A DNA stretch of 64,000 bases from CBDBON01 sp965208395 (GCA_965208395.1 CBDBON010000002.1:124001-188000), one strand, 5' to 3'. Positions 40,364 to 49,247 are shown, numbered from the stretch's first letter. Notes: generated from the sequence alone by a model not told the origin. A program made the numbers and translations.

Positions 40364-42130
40364 TTGGGACTATCTAGCGTGAACGAGGCCATTCGCTACG
40401 AGGCGGACGATCCCTGCCCGCCGCTGGTGTGCATTGGGGTTGGCCTCCAGGGCGTCATATTCGGCCTGGCGCCGCTGGTGCTGATCGTGGCGATTACCGC
40501 CCGGGCGGGTGGTCAGGACGAGAGCTACCTCACGTGGGCTGTCTTCGCGGCGCTCATCATCGCCGGGAGCCTCACGGCGCTGCAGGCGAGTCGAATATGG
40601 CGTCTTGGAGCTGGGCATGTGCTCATCATGGGCACGACTCCCAACTTCGTGGCGGTCTCGGTGCTGGCGTTGACCCAGGGTGGACCGCCCCTGCTGACTA
40701 GCCTCATCGTCGTCTCGTCGCTCTCTTATCTCGCCCTGGCCATATGGCTCCCGCTGCTCCGCCGCATCATCACGCCGGTCGTTTCCGGCACGGTCCTGAT
40801 GCTGATAGCGGTCACGGTCCTGCCGATCGCGCTCGACAGGGTGCAGGAGATACCCGAGGGCGCGCCCGGGGCTTCGGGCCCAATCGCCGCCGCGGTAACG
40901 CTGGCCATCGCCGTCGGGCTTGCGCTGCGGGTCTCAGGGGCATTGCGGCTCTGGTCGCCGCTCATCGGGATCGGGATCGGCTGCGTGGTCGCCGCGCTGT
41001 TCGGCGCGTACGACGTCCAGCGGATCGTCGATGCGCCATGGGTCGGCATCTCCGAAGTCGGGTACTCCGGGTTCGACCTGACTCCCGGCGCCGGCTTCTG
41101 GGCGCTTCTGCCGGTGTTCGTCGTCGTGATGCTCGTAGGCGGCATCAAGAACATTGGCGACAACGTCGCGATTCAGCAGGCCTCGCGTCGCAGACCGCGG
41201 GTGACCGACTTTCGTCTGGTGCAGAGCTCGCTCAATACGAACTGGCTCGGCATTCTGCTGTCCGGCATCGCGGGAACGCCGCCGACGACCGTCTACTCCT
41301 CTTCCAGCGTGTCGCTCGCCAAGCTGACCGGCGTCGCCGCGCGCCGTGTGGGGTACGTCGTCGGAGCCGTCCTGCTGTTGCTGGCGCTGTTTCCCAAGCT
41401 GCCGTCGGTCCTGCTCACCATCCCCTCCCCTGTGATGGGAGCCTACATACTGATGGCGATCGGCCTGATCTTCGTGGAAGGCATACGGACGGTCGTACAG
41501 TCGGGCCTCGACGCCCAGAAGGTCATGGTGGTGGCGATTGCATTCTCGCTTGGCGCAGGTATCGAGAATCAGACCATCTTCGCTGACCTGGTGGGCGGCG
41601 CATGGGGCGGACTGCTTGACAACGGCATGCTCGTCGGCGCCCTGACTGCCATTTTGATGACCGTCTTCCTGGACCTGACCAGCCCCCGGAGGGGAGGCCG
41701 CCTGCAGGTCAAGCTGGATGTCTCGGCTCTGCCCGAAATCGATAAGTTCGTCCGCGACATCGCGGCCAGCCTCGGCTGGAACGAGGCTTCGACAGAGCGT
41801 CTGAGTTCCGCAGCCGAGGAGACGCTCTTGAGCCTGGTGCAGGGAGACGAGGACCACCCGGCCGATGAGGCCCCGCGCCTGATCATCGTTGCGCGTCCCG
41901 AAGCCGGCCTTGTCGAGATGGAGTTCATGGCCGTCTTCGATGAGGAGAACCTGCAAGACCGGCTGGCATACCTGAGCGAAGAGACCGAGGGTCTGGAAGA
42001 AGGCGAGCTGTCGCTCCGGCTATTGCGGCATCACGCATCGTCGGTGAACCATCAGAAGTACTACGGCCTGGACATCGTCACTGTGCAGGTGAGGGGCTCG
42101 CGCTCCCCCGACGCAGCGGCCCGCCGCTGA
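40364..42130 (+). CDS. NCS2/SLC23 nucleobase permease fused to a C-terminal HATPase-like domain
   Basis: 588 residues, start TTG 40364 or GTG 40379. Residues about 20-435 form a uracil/xanthine-type permease of 12-14 helices: IGVGLQGVIFGLAPLVLIVA, MGTTPNFVAVSVLALTQGG, GDNVAIQQASRR and GIAGTPPTTVYSSSSVSLAK. After PRRGGRLQVKLDVS (about 440) follows a soluble domain of about 145 residues resembling RsbW/HATPase anti-sigma folds (EIDKFVRDIAASLGWNEAST, LSSAAEETLLSLVQ, then RLIIVARPEAGLVEMEFMAV). The usual Asn of the N box and the DxGxG loop are not evident, so ATP binding is doubtful. Family members transport uracil, xanthine or ascorbate. Confidence 0.87.
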   Translation: MGLSSVNEAIRYEADDPCPPLVCIGVGLQGVIFGLAPLVLIVAITARAGGQDESYLTWAVFAALIIAGSLTALQASRIWRLGAGHVLIMGTTPNFVAVSVLALTQGGPPLLTSLIVVSSLSYLALAIWLPLLRRIITPVVSGTVLMLIAVTVLPIALDRVQEIPEGAPGASGPIAAAVTLAIAVGLALRVSGALRLWSPLIGIGIGCVVAALFGAYDVQRIVDAPWVGISEVGYSGFDLTPGAGFWALLPVFVVVMLVGGIKNIGDNVAIQQASRRRPRVTDFRLVQSSLNTNWLGILLSGIAGTPPTTVYSSSSVSLAKLTGVAARRVGYVVGAVLLLLALFPKLPSVLLTIPSPVMGAYILMAIGLIFVEGIRTVVQSGLDAQKVMVVAIAFSLGAGIENQTIFADLVGGAWGGLLDNGMLVGALTAILMTVFLDLTSPRRGGRLQVKLDVSALPEIDKFVRDIAASLGWNEASTERLSSAAEETLLSLVQGDEDHPADEAPRLIIVARPEAGLVEMEFMAVFDEENLQDRLAYLSEETEGLEEGELSLRLLRHHASSVNHQKYYGLDIVTVQVRGSRSPDAAARR

Positions 42131-42226
42131 GTCCAACAGCCCGTAGGTCGTATCCTTTGTGGTCGACCTACCCGGGCCCCTCGCTTCGGGACGACATCGG
42201 CTGGGTATGACCGCCTTCTCAGCCCC

Positions 42227-43864
42227 CTAGAGCGTCGCCCGTCTGCTGTGGATGCCGGTAGCCCCGCTGGGCCTCGCGGGACGGACCTGCTCGGTCTGCG
42301 GCGTGCCGTCCGCCTCCACCGCGCGCACCTCGAAGGTGTGCCGCCCCTCTGCGAAGGGCCAGTCGTATCTCCAGATGACCCAGGTGGTGTCGGACAGGGG
42401 CGACCTGAGCTGCGCTTCGTGCCACGGCCCGCCGCGGTCGATGCGCACCTCCACCCGTGAGATGCCGCGCGCCCCCCCGAAGGCGATGCCGCCGATCGGG
42501 ACCAGCCTCTGCTCCCCATCCTCGATGACCGAGTCTACCGCCACCGTGTCCACGACCGACGTCGAGTGGATGCGGGCGATCTCGTCCCACCCCCGGGCCA
42601 CCCAGTAGCCCGGCCTGTCGTGCTCCACCACGTCGATCCCGGTGATCCACTTCGGCTGCTTCATCCCGTACCGGTCCGGGATCCATATCCTCAGAGGGAA
42701 GCCGTGGTCGAACGGGATCGGACGACCGTCCCAGGCGTAGGTGAGCATGATGCGCGGGTCCGACTCTATAAGGTCGAGCGCCACCGTCTCGTGGAAGCCG
42801 TCCCCGCAGGTGATGTCCAGGTAGCGCGCCTCCGCGCTTGGCCGGACGTCCTTCAGGATGTCCTGGAGGCTCACCCCCGTCCAGTAGGTCGTGCTGATCA
42901 GGTCCCCTCCGATGCTGTTCGATATGCAGGTCAGGGTGATGAACTCGCTCCGCGACTCGTAGTTGTTCATCAGGGCGCCGAGGGTCAGCATCGCCGGAGC
43001 CTCGACCAGTCCCCTTATCGGCAGCGTCCACGTCTCCCCGTCGATCCTCGTCGGCTCCGACCGGATGAACACCTTGTAATGGTCCCGCACCGCCGTGTAC
43101 TCCGGGCGGGTGCCCAGCACGGGCTTGACCGGGTCGTCCTCGTTGGGCAGCTCCACCATCGCGGCCGAGCCGGGCATCTTCTCCTCTGCCGTCGTCAGCT
43201 CCGTCTCCAGCCTGTTCTGGTCGCTCATCGCCAGCATCCGGCCGAGACCGACCCCCGCGACGGTCACCGTCGCCGTCGCAACGCCCATCCGGATCAGGAA
43301 CTGCCTCCGCCCGAACACCGTCACCGACCGCTCCCCGTCCTCCGAGACGTAGACGGTCGACGCCGACAGCACCAGCTTCCGCGTCGCCCACACCGCTGCG
43401 ACTCCCCATCCCAGCGAAAGCGCCAGCACCCAGATGAATATGACTATCGGGTTCGTCAACGCCTGGCTGATGTTGGCCGTCATCAGCGCCACCGGAACGC
43501 CGATCACCGCGCCGAAGATCAGCCCGCGGTTCAGTGGGATGTCCGGGCCGCGCCTCTGCACTATCGCGTGGACGACCATCGTCGCGGCCGCGCCGGCGAC
43601 GAAGAACCCGCCGACCGCCATGATCTGCTCCGACGTCTTGGCGAAGTCCTTCACGCTCAGCCCGACGAACATGAGGATCTCGATCATCGTGTCGATCCCG
43701 AACGTGACCAGCGGCCCCGGGAGCTCCCGGGTCACCCAGTCGAACGTGTCGAACGGCGGGAACGACAGGTCGAGCCACCTGTCGGCCAGGTACATGATGG
43801 CGATCAGCGGCGCCGACAGCAGGGCGCCGGTCAGGGCGGCGAGTCCGAGGCTGCGCACTCTCAT
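42227..43864 (-). CDS. Membrane-anchored sulfite-oxidase-family molybdopterin oxidoreductase
   Basis: 545 residues from the ATG at 43864, preceded by AGAGGAG; an ATG 8 codons upstream is possible. The N-terminal third has about four or five transmembrane helices (LMTANISQALTNPIVIFIWV and others). It then continues with GRRQFLIRMGVATATVTVAG, which reads like a Tat signal (RRQFL) inside the chain. The rest is the molybdopterin-binding fold: FITLTCISNSIGGDLIST with the Mo-ligand Cys at about 313, then the C-terminal dimerisation domain (VEVRIDRGGPWHEAQL). Known relatives are YedY/MsrP and plant-type sulfite oxidases. The electron acceptor and substrate are not known. Confidence 0.88.
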   Translation of the reverse strand: MRVRSLGLAALTGALLSAPLIAIMYLADRWLDLSFPPFDTFDWVTRELPGPLVTFGIDTMIEILMFVGLSVKDFAKTSEQIMAVGGFFVAGAAATMVVHAIVQRRGPDIPLNRGLIFGAVIGVPVALMTANISQALTNPIVIFIWVLALSLGWGVAAVWATRKLVLSASTVYVSEDGERSVTVFGRRQFLIRMGVATATVTVAGVGLGRMLAMSDQNRLETELTTAEEKMPGSAAMVELPNEDDPVKPVLGTRPEYTAVRDHYKVFIRSEPTRIDGETWTLPIRGLVEAPAMLTLGALMNNYESRSEFITLTCISNSIGGDLISTTYWTGVSLQDILKDVRPSAEARYLDITCGDGFHETVALDLIESDPRIMLTYAWDGRPIPFDHGFPLRIWIPDRYGMKQPKWITGIDVVEHDRPGYWVARGWDEIARIHSTSVVDTVAVDSVIEDGEQRLVPIGGIAFGGARGISRVEVRIDRGGPWHEAQLRSPLSDTTWVIWRYDWPFAEGRHTFEVRAVEADGTPQTEQVRPARPSGATGIHSRRATL

Positions 43865-43949
43865 CGGGCTGGCTCCTCTTTCAGACATCTTTCGGGCATC
43901 GACAGGCGGGTCGTCCCCTGGAAAACGGTACTATCACCAGTTTAGCAGG

Positions 43950-45680
43950 TTACGGAATCACAGGGAGAAGAACATGCGACGGGCGCTCCCGGTCGTGGAG
44001 CACCGTCTGTTTCGCCGTTACCAGCTCGGCGTCCATCCCGAAGGGGTTGCCGGTGTTCGGGTTCCGGTCGAACTGTGGGAAGTTGCTGCTCGCTATCTCC
44101 AGCCTGATCCGGTGTCCCCGGCGGAAGCAGTTGCTCGTCGACCAGAGATCGATCGTGTACTCGTAGATCCTGCCCGGCTCCAGCAGCGCCGGCCTCTCCC
44201 ACGAGTCGCGGTAGCGCGCCCGCTGGATCCCCTGGGCGACGTTCATCGCGTAGCCGCCTGGATGGACGTCCACCAGCTTCGCCGTGAAGTCGGTGTCTCT
44301 TGCGCTGGAGGCCGCGTACAGCACCACCTTGACGGGCCCGGTCACCTCCACGTCCTGGGCCAGGGGCGCCGTCGTATAGACCAGCACGTCGGCCCGGTAC
44401 TCGTTGGGCCGCTGGTCCTTGGGGCCCAGCGACGCGGCCACCGTCGCCTCCGAGCAGCAGGTGCTGCCCCCGATGGTGACGACCGGATGCTCGGGATCGT
44501 AGACGTACTCGTCCGCGCTCTCCTCCTCGGGAGGGACGGTGCTGAGCGAGCCGTCGCCGAAGAGGGAGTTTGCCCTTCCTCCGCTGTGGAGGTAGTAGGG
44601 CGTGTACTGTGTATCGGGCAGGGGCCACTCGTCCGCTTCACGCCACCGGTTGGCGCCCATCACGAACAGCTTTACGCGGGGCTCCTCCATGATGCCGTTG
44701 TCGATGCCCTTCAGCCAGTAGTCGTACCACCGCGTCTGTTCGAGATCCAGGTCGATGAGACAGGCCTCCCCGAAGTCGACGTCCCCGGTCCTGGTGCTCG
44801 TTCCCTTCATGCCGAGGTTGTGTATCCACGGGCCGACGATCATCTTCTGAGAGCGCCGGGCGCGCTCCGTCCTCCCGTGCCGTGTCATACCCATGAAGTT
44901 GTTGAGCCCGCCCTGGAGGAAGACGTCGAACCAGCCGCCCATGTGATAGGCGGGCATCTCCACGTCGGCGTAGTGCTCCCCGATGGGGCTCATGCCCCGC
45001 CAGTAGTCGTCGTAGCTCGGATGCTCGATCCAGTCCCGCCAGTGCGGGATGCTTCGGCCCGCCGCCTCGTCCATCGTGATCAGGGGCAGGTGCCGGAACA
45101 GCGCGGGCTGGCCGATCTCCTCCGGGAGCCACATGTACTGGCGCTGGTGCCCCCGCGCTCCCGCGGCGATGCCCCAGCTCGTGTTGAAGGCGAGCTGGAA
45201 CGCCCCGCCCGTGTAGACCCAGTTGTGGTAGACGTTCGAGTAGGCCACCTGCGGCACGGCGCAGGCGATGCCCGCGTGGCCCTGGGCGGCCTGCCACTGC
45301 GTGAGGCCCGTGTACGACCCCCCTGTCATGCCGATCTTGCCGTTGCACCACGGCTGGCGCGCCACCCAGTCGATGCAGTCGTTGCCGTCCGACACCTCGT
45401 TCACCATCGGGTAGAAGTCGCCCGGCGATTCGTACCTCCCCCGGACGTCCTGCGCCACCACGGCGTAGCCCTGCTGCGCCCGGAAGATCCACCTGTCAAC
45501 CGTCCCCTCTCCGTACTTGTCGTACGGCGTCCGCGTCACGATCGTCGGAAAGGGCCCTTCGCCCACCGGCAGGTAGACGTCGGTCGCAAGCTCGGTCCCG
45601 TCCTTCATCGGACATGGCAGGTCGTGCAGGATCCTGATCTTGTGGACGCGCTGGGATCTCTGGGCCTGGGCTGATGTCAC
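43950..45680 (-). CDS. CocE/NonD family hydrolase
   Basis: 576 residues from GTG 45680, with GGAGG upstream. Alpha/beta hydrolase with X-Pro dipeptidyl-peptidase fold: MTGGSYTGLTQWQAA contains the GxSYxG nucleophile elbow. CPMKDGTELATDVYLPVGEG starts the fold, and the jelly-roll C-terminal domain is present (TGPVKVVLYAASSARDTDFT, RRGHRIRLEIASSNFPQFDR). Members hydrolyse esters such as cocaine, amides or dipeptides. No signal peptide. It is convergent with nothing and follows the molybdopterin oxidoreductase on the same strand. Confidence 0.92.
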   Translation of the reverse strand: MTSAQAQRSQRVHKIRILHDLPCPMKDGTELATDVYLPVGEGPFPTIVTRTPYDKYGEGTVDRWIFRAQQGYAVVAQDVRGRYESPGDFYPMVNEVSDGNDCIDWVARQPWCNGKIGMTGGSYTGLTQWQAAQGHAGIACAVPQVAYSNVYHNWVYTGGAFQLAFNTSWGIAAGARGHQRQYMWLPEEIGQPALFRHLPLITMDEAAGRSIPHWRDWIEHPSYDDYWRGMSPIGEHYADVEMPAYHMGGWFDVFLQGGLNNFMGMTRHGRTERARRSQKMIVGPWIHNLGMKGTSTRTGDVDFGEACLIDLDLEQTRWYDYWLKGIDNGIMEEPRVKLFVMGANRWREADEWPLPDTQYTPYYLHSGGRANSLFGDGSLSTVPPEEESADEYVYDPEHPVVTIGGSTCCSEATVAASLGPKDQRPNEYRADVLVYTTAPLAQDVEVTGPVKVVLYAASSARDTDFTAKLVDVHPGGYAMNVAQGIQRARYRDSWERPALLEPGRIYEYTIDLWSTSNCFRRGHRIRLEIASSNFPQFDRNPNTGNPFGMDAELVTAKQTVLHDRERPSHVLLPVIP

Positions 45681-45773
45681 GGCGGCCGCCTCCTTCTGCC
45701 TCGCGGGTTGGAGGGCCTCGACTCGAAGTTGCGCCGGATGCTATAGCGCGCCCCGCGGCTTGTCAAACCGCGC

Positions 45774-45801
45774 TTGACCCGCTCCCCGTTCGCCCTATAA
45801 T
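45774..45801 (+). promoter_or_regulatory. Promoter of the small cupin gene
   Basis: TTGACC (45774-45779), 16-nt spacer, TATAAT (45796-45801). The leader is about 60 bases and contains GGAG before the ATG at 45870. Confidence 0.65.
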
Positions 45802-45869
45802 TAGGCGTCTACGCCTCCCCAATCCGCCCGCCCCGCGCGGAGCGTATATCCCTGCACAGGAGATCACGC

Positions 45870-46229
45870 ATGTACTATAAGGAGAGCGACTCAACCGGCC
45901 TCCGGCAGGTCCCGGCCTACCACGACGGCGACGGCGTCTTCACCACCAGGCCGCTCTTCGACGCGGCGAGCAGGCTCCCGATCAAGGTCCAGATATGGGA
46001 GCTCCCGCCAGGCGCGAGCGAGGGCGGCCACATACACGAAGGAGAGGACTCCCTGGAGGAGATCTACTACTTCATCGAGGGCCAGGGCGAAATGTGGTCC
46101 GACGGCGACGGGTTTCCCGTCCGCGCCGGCGACGCCGTCATGGCCCCGCCCGGGTCCGACCACGGCTTCCGCAACACCGGAGACGCCCCCCTCAAGCTCC
46201 TCATCATCTGGGGCAGACCGAAGGAGTAG
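45870..46229 (+). CDS. Single-domain cupin protein
   Basis: 119 residues. One cupin barrel: ELPPGASEGGHIHEGEDSLE with the metal His pair (HIH) and EEIYYFIEGQGEMW, then PPGSDHGFRNTGDAPLKLLI. A mannose-6-phosphate-isomerase-like or sensor role is possible; no specific substrate. It has a good upstream promoter and a ribosome site GGAG. Confidence 0.85.
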   Translation: MYYKESDSTGLRQVPAYHDGDGVFTTRPLFDAASRLPIKVQIWELPPGASEGGHIHEGEDSLEEIYYFIEGQGEMWSDGDGFPVRAGDAVMAPPGSDHGFRNTGDAPLKLLIIWGRPKE

Positions 46230-46252
46230 CCGCGTAGTCAACCTATCCTGAG

Positions 46253-46591
46253 ATGACTCTGCCCAATGCACAGCAGGCACTTGTTGACCGAACAAAAGTC
46301 GTGGACTATCTGCTGTCACCGTCTCATCCGCACGGTCGCAGCAAGACCCGGTTCTTCTATTCGCTCGGTTTCCGTCCGGAGCGATGGCGTGAGTTCGCGG
46401 ACGCCCTGCGACGTCACGGCTCGGAGCATCCCGTTGTTGAGGTCGTAGAGAATGTCTACGGCTCCCGATATATTGTGGACGGGGCGATTCTATCGCCCAG
46501 CGGACCTAACCCAGTGGTGAGAACTGTCTGGGTAGTAGATGAGGGAGACGATATTCCCAGGCTGGTTACTGCATATCCGATCAGGAGTTGA
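46253..46591 (+). CDS. DUF6883-like protein (possible toxin-like partner)
   Basis: 112 residues: LPNAQQALVDRTKVVDYLLS, FFYSLGFRPERWREFADALR and the end VVDEGDDIPRLVTAYPIRS. This order matches the DUF6883 family, which is often paired with DUF4926, as here. Function is not established; the pairing and small size suggest a toxin-immunity-like or mobile pair. GC is lower than neighbours. The stop overlaps the next start (ATGA). Confidence 0.75.
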   Translation: MTLPNAQQALVDRTKVVDYLLSPSHPHGRSKTRFFYSLGFRPERWREFADALRRHGSEHPVVEVVENVYGSRYIVDGAILSPSGPNPVVRTVWVVDEGDDIPRLVTAYPIRS

Positions 46592-46830
46592 AGATGCTTG
46601 AGGAACACGACCTTGTCGTGCTTTTAGCCGATGTCCCGGGAGAGGACGATCTCAAGGCTGGAGACGTCGGTACGATCGTGCACATCCACCCGGAACGGGC
46701 AGCCTTCACCGTTGAGTTCATGACATTCGACGGCAACACCGTAGCCGTGGTGACCGTCCCTGCATCTCAGGTGCGCCCTGTGACCGGCGAAGACTTGACT
46801 CATGCCCGTAGAGTCAGGATAGCCGTCTGA
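46588..46830 (+). CDS. DUF4926-like protein, partner of the DUF6883 gene
   Basis: 80 residues: MKMLEEHDLVVLLADVPGED, DLKAGDVGTIVHIHPE, FTVEFMTFDGNTVAVVTVPA and SQVRPV, the SH3-like strands of DUF4926. It starts within the previous gene's stop, so the two are translated together. No known activity; a small beta-barrel adaptor is likely. Confidence 0.75.
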   Translation: MKMLEEHDLVVLLADVPGEDDLKAGDVGTIVHIHPERAAFTVEFMTFDGNTVAVVTVPASQVRPVTGEDLTHARRVRIAV

Positions 46831-46874
46831 ATTCCCGTATTTCTGGTATCATTCCTTAATACAGGCCTCCTCCG

Positions 46875-47423
46875 ATGATCACCGAGAACAGACCGCGCTC
46901 CCGCTCCTGGACCTCCTTCCTGGGACTCCGCATCCTGGCGGTCATCGGCATCGGCATGGGTGTCGGCTCCATAGTCCTCATGGGCATCTCGATGGGCTCG
47001 ATGTGGCAGCAGTCCACCGACCGCGACTACTTCGTCAAGAACGATCTCGCCCCGCCGCCCCAGAACAACGTCGTCAAGCGCGAGTCGCTCTGGACCCTTA
47101 TCAAGCTCCGCCAGTGGGAGCAGCGCAGCCTCGCCACCGAGTACTGGAACGCCCTCAACCGCCTCGACGCCGAGACCGCCTTCTCATACCTGGAGGACGG
47201 CTACTCCGCCGAGGCCGAGGCCGACCTCAGGCGCGTCGAGCAGCTCGTCCGATCTGGCGGCCCCATCACCGTCACCGAGGTCCGGGAGCCCTTCATGACC
47301 AACGCCGACGAGGCCGCCATGTTCTTCACCCTCGGAGACCCTCCCGACGAGGAGCGCGTCCTCATGACCTTCGTCCGCCACGGCGACGGCTGGAGAATCC
47401 GCTCCACCGCCCCCGCCCCCTAA
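46875..47423 (+). CDS. Small membrane-anchored protein with a SnoaL/DUF4878-like domain
   Basis: 182 residues. One N-terminal transmembrane helix (LRILAVIGIGMGVGSIVLMG). After a linker, the outer part (about 85-182) reads TEYWNALNRLDAETAFSYLE, DGYSAEAEADLRRVEQLV and MTFVRHGDGWRIRSTAPAP. This is the NTF2-like pattern of many small bacterial lipoproteins, with a pocket for an unknown ligand. A paralogue with the same C-terminal design lies at 48104. A TATCAT box is at 46847. Confidence 0.7.
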   Translation: MITENRPRSRSWTSFLGLRILAVIGIGMGVGSIVLMGISMGSMWQQSTDRDYFVKNDLAPPPQNNVVKRESLWTLIKLRQWEQRSLATEYWNALNRLDAETAFSYLEDGYSAEAEADLRRVEQLVRSGGPITVTEVREPFMTNADEAAMFFTLGDPPDEERVLMTFVRHGDGWRIRSTAPAP

Positions 47424-47429
47424 CCGCGC

Positions 47430-48022
47430 CTCTCGCCTCTCCCCCGCCGAGCCGGGGAAGGGAAGAGGGAAGCGCTCCCTCTCCCCCCGTCCTCTCTTTT
47501 CCCTCTTCCCCCCGTCCACGGGGGGAAGATACAGATGGGGGGTCCCCCTGCCAGCTACGCCGAAGGGATGGGGGGTCCCCCTGCCGAGCTGCGCCGAAGG
47601 GATGGGGGTCCTTCCCTCCGACGCCGAGTGTCCCCCGCCGCACCCCTCCCTCTTCCCCCCGTCCGCGGGGGGAAGATACAGATGGGGGGTCCCTGCCAAG
47701 CCGCGCCGAAGGGACCACTCCCTCTTCCCCCCGTCCCACGGGGGGAAGATACAGATGGGGGGTCCCCCTGCCAAGCCGCGCCGAAGGGACCACTCCCTCT
47801 TCCCCCCGTCCCACGGGGGGAAGATACAGATGGGGGGTCCCCCTGCCAGGCCGCCCCGAAGGGATGGAGGTCCTTCCCTCCGACGCCGAGAAGAGCCCCC
47901 ATCCTAACCTTCCCCCACAGAGCTGGGGGAAGGGAAAGAAGGAAGCTCCCTCTTCCCCCCGTCCGCGGGGGGAAGATACAGATGGGGGGGTCCCCCGTTC
48001 GTGGTGAGCTTGTCGAACCATG
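47430..48022 (+). repeat. REP-A array (about 6 copies) with one REP-B
   Basis: Copies of CTTCCCCCCGTCCACGGGGG with GAAGATACAGATGGGGGG, at about 47505, 47651, 47721, 47799 and 47949. They are joined by GCGCCGAAGGGATGG and TTCCCTCCGACGCCGAG linkers, with an inverted copy (CATCCTAACCTTCCCCCACA) at about 47901. A REP-B sits at 47996-48020. The composite direct/inverted layout is BIME-like. No gene is seen here. Confidence 0.85.
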
Positions 48023-48041
48023 GACGGCGCATCGGCCCGGT

Positions 48042-48069
48042 TTGACAACCCCGTCTGTTCTGGTACACT
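48042..48069 (+). promoter_or_regulatory. Promoter of the small lipoprotein gene
   Basis: TTGACA (48042-48047), 16-nt spacer, TACACT (48064-48069). A purine-rich GGGAGA lies about 8 bases before the ATG at 48104. Confidence 0.6.
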
Positions 48070-48103
48070 CCCGTCACACCTTCTTCTACGTGGGAGATCG
48101 CAT

Positions 48104-48745
48104 ATGAGAAACATATACGCCCTCCTGGCGCTCTGCGCCCTGACCTCGGCACTCATCGTTGCGGCCGCCTGCGGCGGCGGTGACGACAACGGCGACGGCG
48201 GAGCTCAGACTCAGCCCGCCGCGACCCAGCCAGCCGCGGCCCCGGCCACATCCGCGCCGGCCTCCGGCGCAGCGCCCACGCCGCCGCCGACCCCCACCCC
48301 CAGGGCCGACACCGGCGCCAGGCCCACGCCCACGCCCGTCGCATCCTTCGCCGCCGTCACCCCATGGTTCCAGAGCGGCGCGTACAACATAGGCACCGCC
48401 GCCGGCAAGGCCCTCCTGCGCGGGGAGCTTCTCCGCGAGCTCGTCACCCGCTACTTCGACGCCGTCAACGCATACGACCTCAACGCCCTCCTGCCCCTGC
48501 TCGAAGAGGGATACCGCACCGACAACGAGACCGAGATCCGCGACCTGCTCTCCGGCCTCGAGGACGGCGGCGGCCAGCTCTCATGGACCGAGGACCAGGC
48601 CCCCGGCCTCACTGGCCCCACCACCATGGTCATGCTCCTCACCGTCGAGGGCCCCTCCGGCAGCGAGTCCTGGCACATCCAGTTCACCGAGCTCGGCAGA
48701 AACTCGGGCAACTGGGTCATAAGCGGCGCAGGCCCCGCCCCCTAG
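48104..48745 (+). CDS. Lipoprotein with Pro/Ala linker and SnoaL/DUF4878-like domain
   Basis: 213 residues from the ATG at 48104; an earlier in-frame ATG is inside the REP-B repeat. Lipobox LIVAAAC. A linker AGAAP/PTPTP (about 30-85) leads to a domain RYFDAVNAYDLNALLPLLEE, GYRTDNETEIRDLLSGLEDG and WHIQFTELGRNSGNWVISGA. It is paralogous in layout to 46875-47423, and both end in PAP. Function unknown. Confidence 0.75.
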   Translation: MRNIYALLALCALTSALIVAAACGGGDDNGDGGAQTQPAATQPAAAPATSAPASGAAPTPPPTPTPRADTGARPTPTPVASFAAVTPWFQSGAYNIGTAAGKALLRGELLRELVTRYFDAVNAYDLNALLPLLEEGYRTDNETEIRDLLSGLEDGGGQLSWTEDQAPGLTGPTTMVMLLTVEGPSGSESWHIQFTELGRNSGNWVISGAGPAP

Positions 48746-49139
48746 TCTCTTCCTTATATAGGCGGACCAACGCAGGGGCGGGTCTCAGACCCGCCCCTCT
48801 CTTCTCCCTCTCCCTCTGCCTCTCTTTCTCCCTCTCCCTCTGCCTCTCTTTCTCCCTCTCCCCCCGTCCTCTCTTTTCCCTCTTCCCCCCGTCCCACGAG
48901 GGGAAGATACAGATGGGGGGTCCCCCCGCCAAGCTGCGCCGAAGGGATGGGGGGTCTTTCCCTCCGACGCCGAGAAGAGCCCCCATCCTAACCTTCCCCC
49001 GCAAAGCCGGGGGAAGGGAAAGAAGGAATCTCTCCCTCTTCCCCCCGTCCCACGGGGGGAAGATACAGATGGAGGTCCCCCTGCCGGGCTGCGCCGAAAG
49101 GATGGGGGTCTTCCCTCCGACGCCGAGAAGAGCCCCCAT
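48746..49139 (+). repeat. REP-A array, pyrimidine-rich tandem and a cyt-rich palindrome
   Basis: GGGGCGGGTCTCAGACCCGC (about 48776), then about 2.5 repeats of a CCCTCTGCCTCTCTTTCT unit. Two REP-A hairpins (about 48885 and 49035) follow, with the inverted AACCTTCCCCCGCAAAGCCG copy (about 48990). The IS21 element starts at 49140 inside a REP-A copy. Confidence 0.8.
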
Positions 49140-49247
49140 TGTTAGTGCTAACTCTAAACTGACCCAGTAGCGCTAATTTGGAATTGACCCACCCCGATAG
49201 CGGACGCATCTTCGTCGGGAAACCGATTAGGAGGTGCAGCAAGTCAA

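Noticed and set aside
43434..45674. 746-codon plus-strand frame opposite the molybdopterin and CocE genes
   Set aside because: Antisense of two well-supported minus-strand genes.
47430..48022. Intrinsic terminators
   Set aside because: The hairpins are strong but no U tract follows; they are better explained as dispersed REP elements.
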